Shown here: piece by piece, positions 63,266 to 64,000 of the stretch
Numbering within the stretch: position 1 is the stretch's first letter
How the letters are laid out: the number at the start of each line of letters is the position of its first letter
NCBI GenBank assembly: GCA_031286695.1
Contig: JAITTY010000005.1
Span: 1,071,248-1,135,247, forward strand
DNA length: 64,000 nucleotides
From: Sphingobacterium sp.
Lineage (GTDB): Bacteria; Bacteroidota; Bacteroidia; Sphingobacteriales; Sphingobacteriaceae
Direction: 5' to 3'
The notes under the pieces: generated by a model
Told to the model about the DNA's origin: nothing
The model's input: only the letters and a program-made list of their open reading frames with translations
The model's database searches: none
Program-made: the position numbers and the translations under genes

Positions 63266-63305
63266 AGCAGCATTTTATGACAATCTAATGATGCACAATG
63301 CGTAC

Positions 63306-63327
63306 AAAAGTGATGTACGTCACTTTT
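63306..63327. promoter_or_regulatory. Crp/Fnr-type palindrome upstream of ccoNO
   Basis: AAAAGTGA-TGTACG-TCACTTTT, perfect 8-base arms with the GTGA-N6-TCAC spacing of Crp/Fnr-family operators, 82 bases (centre) before the ccoNO start codon. Confidence 0.6.
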
Positions 63328-63434
63328 CTATAAACCACTTACATCGCCTAATCCCATTTTATGTTCGCTGATTATAAATAATTTAGCAGAAATACGCTGT
63401 TAAGGAGTCCTTTTTCACGACAAGATCTGAAAAC

Positions 63435-63456
63435 AAAAGTGACCGTCATCACATTT
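63435..63456. promoter_or_regulatory. Second Crp/Fnr-type palindrome
   Basis: AAAAGTGA-CCGTCA-TCACATTT, again GTGA-N6-TCAC with a slightly weaker right arm. It is 129 bases further from ccoNO than the first box, and 12 bases before the ATG of a small plus-strand frame at 63468. Confidence 0.5.
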
Positions 63457-63467
63457 CCTGACGATTT

Positions 63468-63596
63468 ATGATCTACTTAGCGAGATATCAATGGCATAAT
63501 CCTCCTCATTTCACAGCAGAGCAGGATCTATATCCTTTGGATGATCAGTGTCCGGATATTAAGTTCGCATTAGATTTCTTGGGAATCGGTCGGTAA
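63468..63596 (+). CDS. Possible small protein (42 residues), unsupported
   Basis: A frame MIYLARYQWHNPP... ending CPDIKFALDFLGIGR. It has an ATG directly after a Crp/Fnr-type box. Composition is protein-like, but there is no recognised family and no good ribosome site. It may be chance or a remnant. Confidence 0.2.
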   Translation: MIYLARYQWHNPPHFTAEQDLYPLDDQCPDIKFALDFLGIGR

Positions 63597-63702
63597 ATTT
63601 TCATATACGGGCTAGTCCAAACTGCCCTCTTCGCCAGGAAAAGGAGCTACGCCGCCATCCCGGTTAATATTCTGGATAGGCCACCGAGCGCGATCCGGTT
63701 AA

Positions 63703-63916
63703 CAAGGACTCATCCTGCAGCTTGCGGCTATAAATAAGGGAGCATTTGGGTTAAGGGCTAATGCTGATGCACCATACCACTAGAGCACAGTAAAGGCTAA
63801 AGGACAATTACGGAACAGCTGCCGATGGACCGGGCTCACCGAAGGCCATGTGCTGTGATAACCAACAATGTGGAGGATATGCAATAGCTTGTACATGGAA
63901 TTACGGGAGTACTTAA
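63703..63916 (+). pseudogene. Possible decayed small cysteine-rich peptide gene
   Basis: One frame reads LAAINKGAFGLRANADAPYH then stops at 63781. One base out of phase the text continues LKDNYGTAADGPGSPKAMCC and QQCGGYAIACTWNYGST to a stop at 63914-63916. A leader-like part ending ANADA followed by a Cys/Gly-rich tail resembles small secreted Bacteroidota peptides, but no intact start remains. Weak. Confidence 0.22.
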
Positions 63917-63922
63917 ACGAAA

Positions 63923-63951
63923 GAAACCCTTGACTGTTTCCAGCAAGGGCT
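63923..63951 (-). terminator. Terminator of the rRNA operon
   Basis: Minus-strand stem with CCCTTG-CTG / CAG-CAAGGG and a GAAA loop, followed by TTTC-rich sequence, 15 bases after the 5S rRNA 3' end. Confidence 0.75.
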
Positions 63952-63965
63952 TCCGTGTAAAAAAA

Positions 63966-64000
63966 GGCACCGACCTACTCTCCCACCTGTTACGGCAATA
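63966..64000 (-). rRNA. 5S rRNA, 3' end only (cut by window edge)
   Basis: Minus strand reads GGTGGGAGAGTAGGTCGGTG followed by CC and a T-run, the conserved 3' end of 5S rRNA. The 5' part lies outside the window. It marks the end of an rRNA operon on the same strand as the cco operon. Confidence 0.88.

Overview
The window looks like chromosome of a Sphingobacteriales bacterium (Bacteroidota), most like Sphingobacterium or a close relative. The reasons are the family content: tandem OmpH/Skp chaperones, a fused CcoNO oxidase subunit, a carboxypeptidase-regulatory/TonB-plug protein, a BadF-type sugar kinase beside an FHS sugar transporter, a DUF4142-type lipoprotein and GH97/GH127 enzymes. The DNA is AT-rich, and several genes have TAnnTTTG-type -7 elements in front of them. 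Most of the window is ordinary housekeeping DNA. I see no CRISPR array, transposase, phage gene or integrase.

Layout. 1-4.6 kb: two Skp-like periplasmic chaperones, a TetR regulator and a two-gene membrane Fe-S oxidoreductase. 5.0-8.9 kb: a minus-strand metal/siderophore operon (TonB receptor, binding lipoprotein, methyltransferase). 9.0-14.4 kb: a LOG-family hydrolase and two convergent glycoside hydrolases, GH127 and GH97, whose upstream regions share a 23-bp imperfect palindrome. 14.6-19.7 kb: an accessory stretch with DinB-like and SRPBCC proteins, a lipoprotein that reads as a cholesterol-dependent-cytolysin-like protein without domain 4, small secreted and membrane proteins, a broken gene and tRNA-Leu. 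19.8-31.5 kb: Ppx/GppA, a DUF4142-type lipoprotein, PEP carboxylase, a FUSC-type membrane protein, a YpdA-like reductase, a TetR regulator divergent from murB, an ECF sigma factor, a cytochrome b5-like protein and a PfkB kinase. 31.6-31.9 kb: three tRNA-Asn genes. 32-52.8 kb: MgtE, a large metalloprotease/propeller/barrel protein, a phosphodiesterase-fold protein, Pgk, SppA, FolK with an overlapping Hpt protein, PssA, Rho, a sugar transporter with its kinase, an LpxH-like phosphoesterase, a UPF0173 hydrolase, YbaB, two poorly known proteins and thymidine kinase. 53-63.2 kb: a macroglobulin/plug protein, cardiolipin synthase and the cbb3 oxidase operon (ccoNO-ccoQ-ccoP-ccoG-fixH-TauE/SafE). 63.2-64 kb: a regulatory and non-coding stretch that ends in the 3' end of a 5S rRNA on the minus strand.

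How the genes work together. The cbb3 operon supplies a high-affinity terminal oxidase with part of its assembly machinery. Two GTGA-N6-TCAC palindromes upstream suggest control by a Crp/Fnr-family regulator. The GH127 and GH97 enzymes probably answer to one sugar-responsive regulator, and the remains of a second GH97 3' end lie between them. The siderophore-type operon lacks an inner-membrane permease and ATPase, so these must be elsewhere. The least explained items are the cytolysin-like lipoprotein, the protease/propeller/barrel protein and the gene debris around 18.2-19.3 kb and 63.4-63.9 kb.
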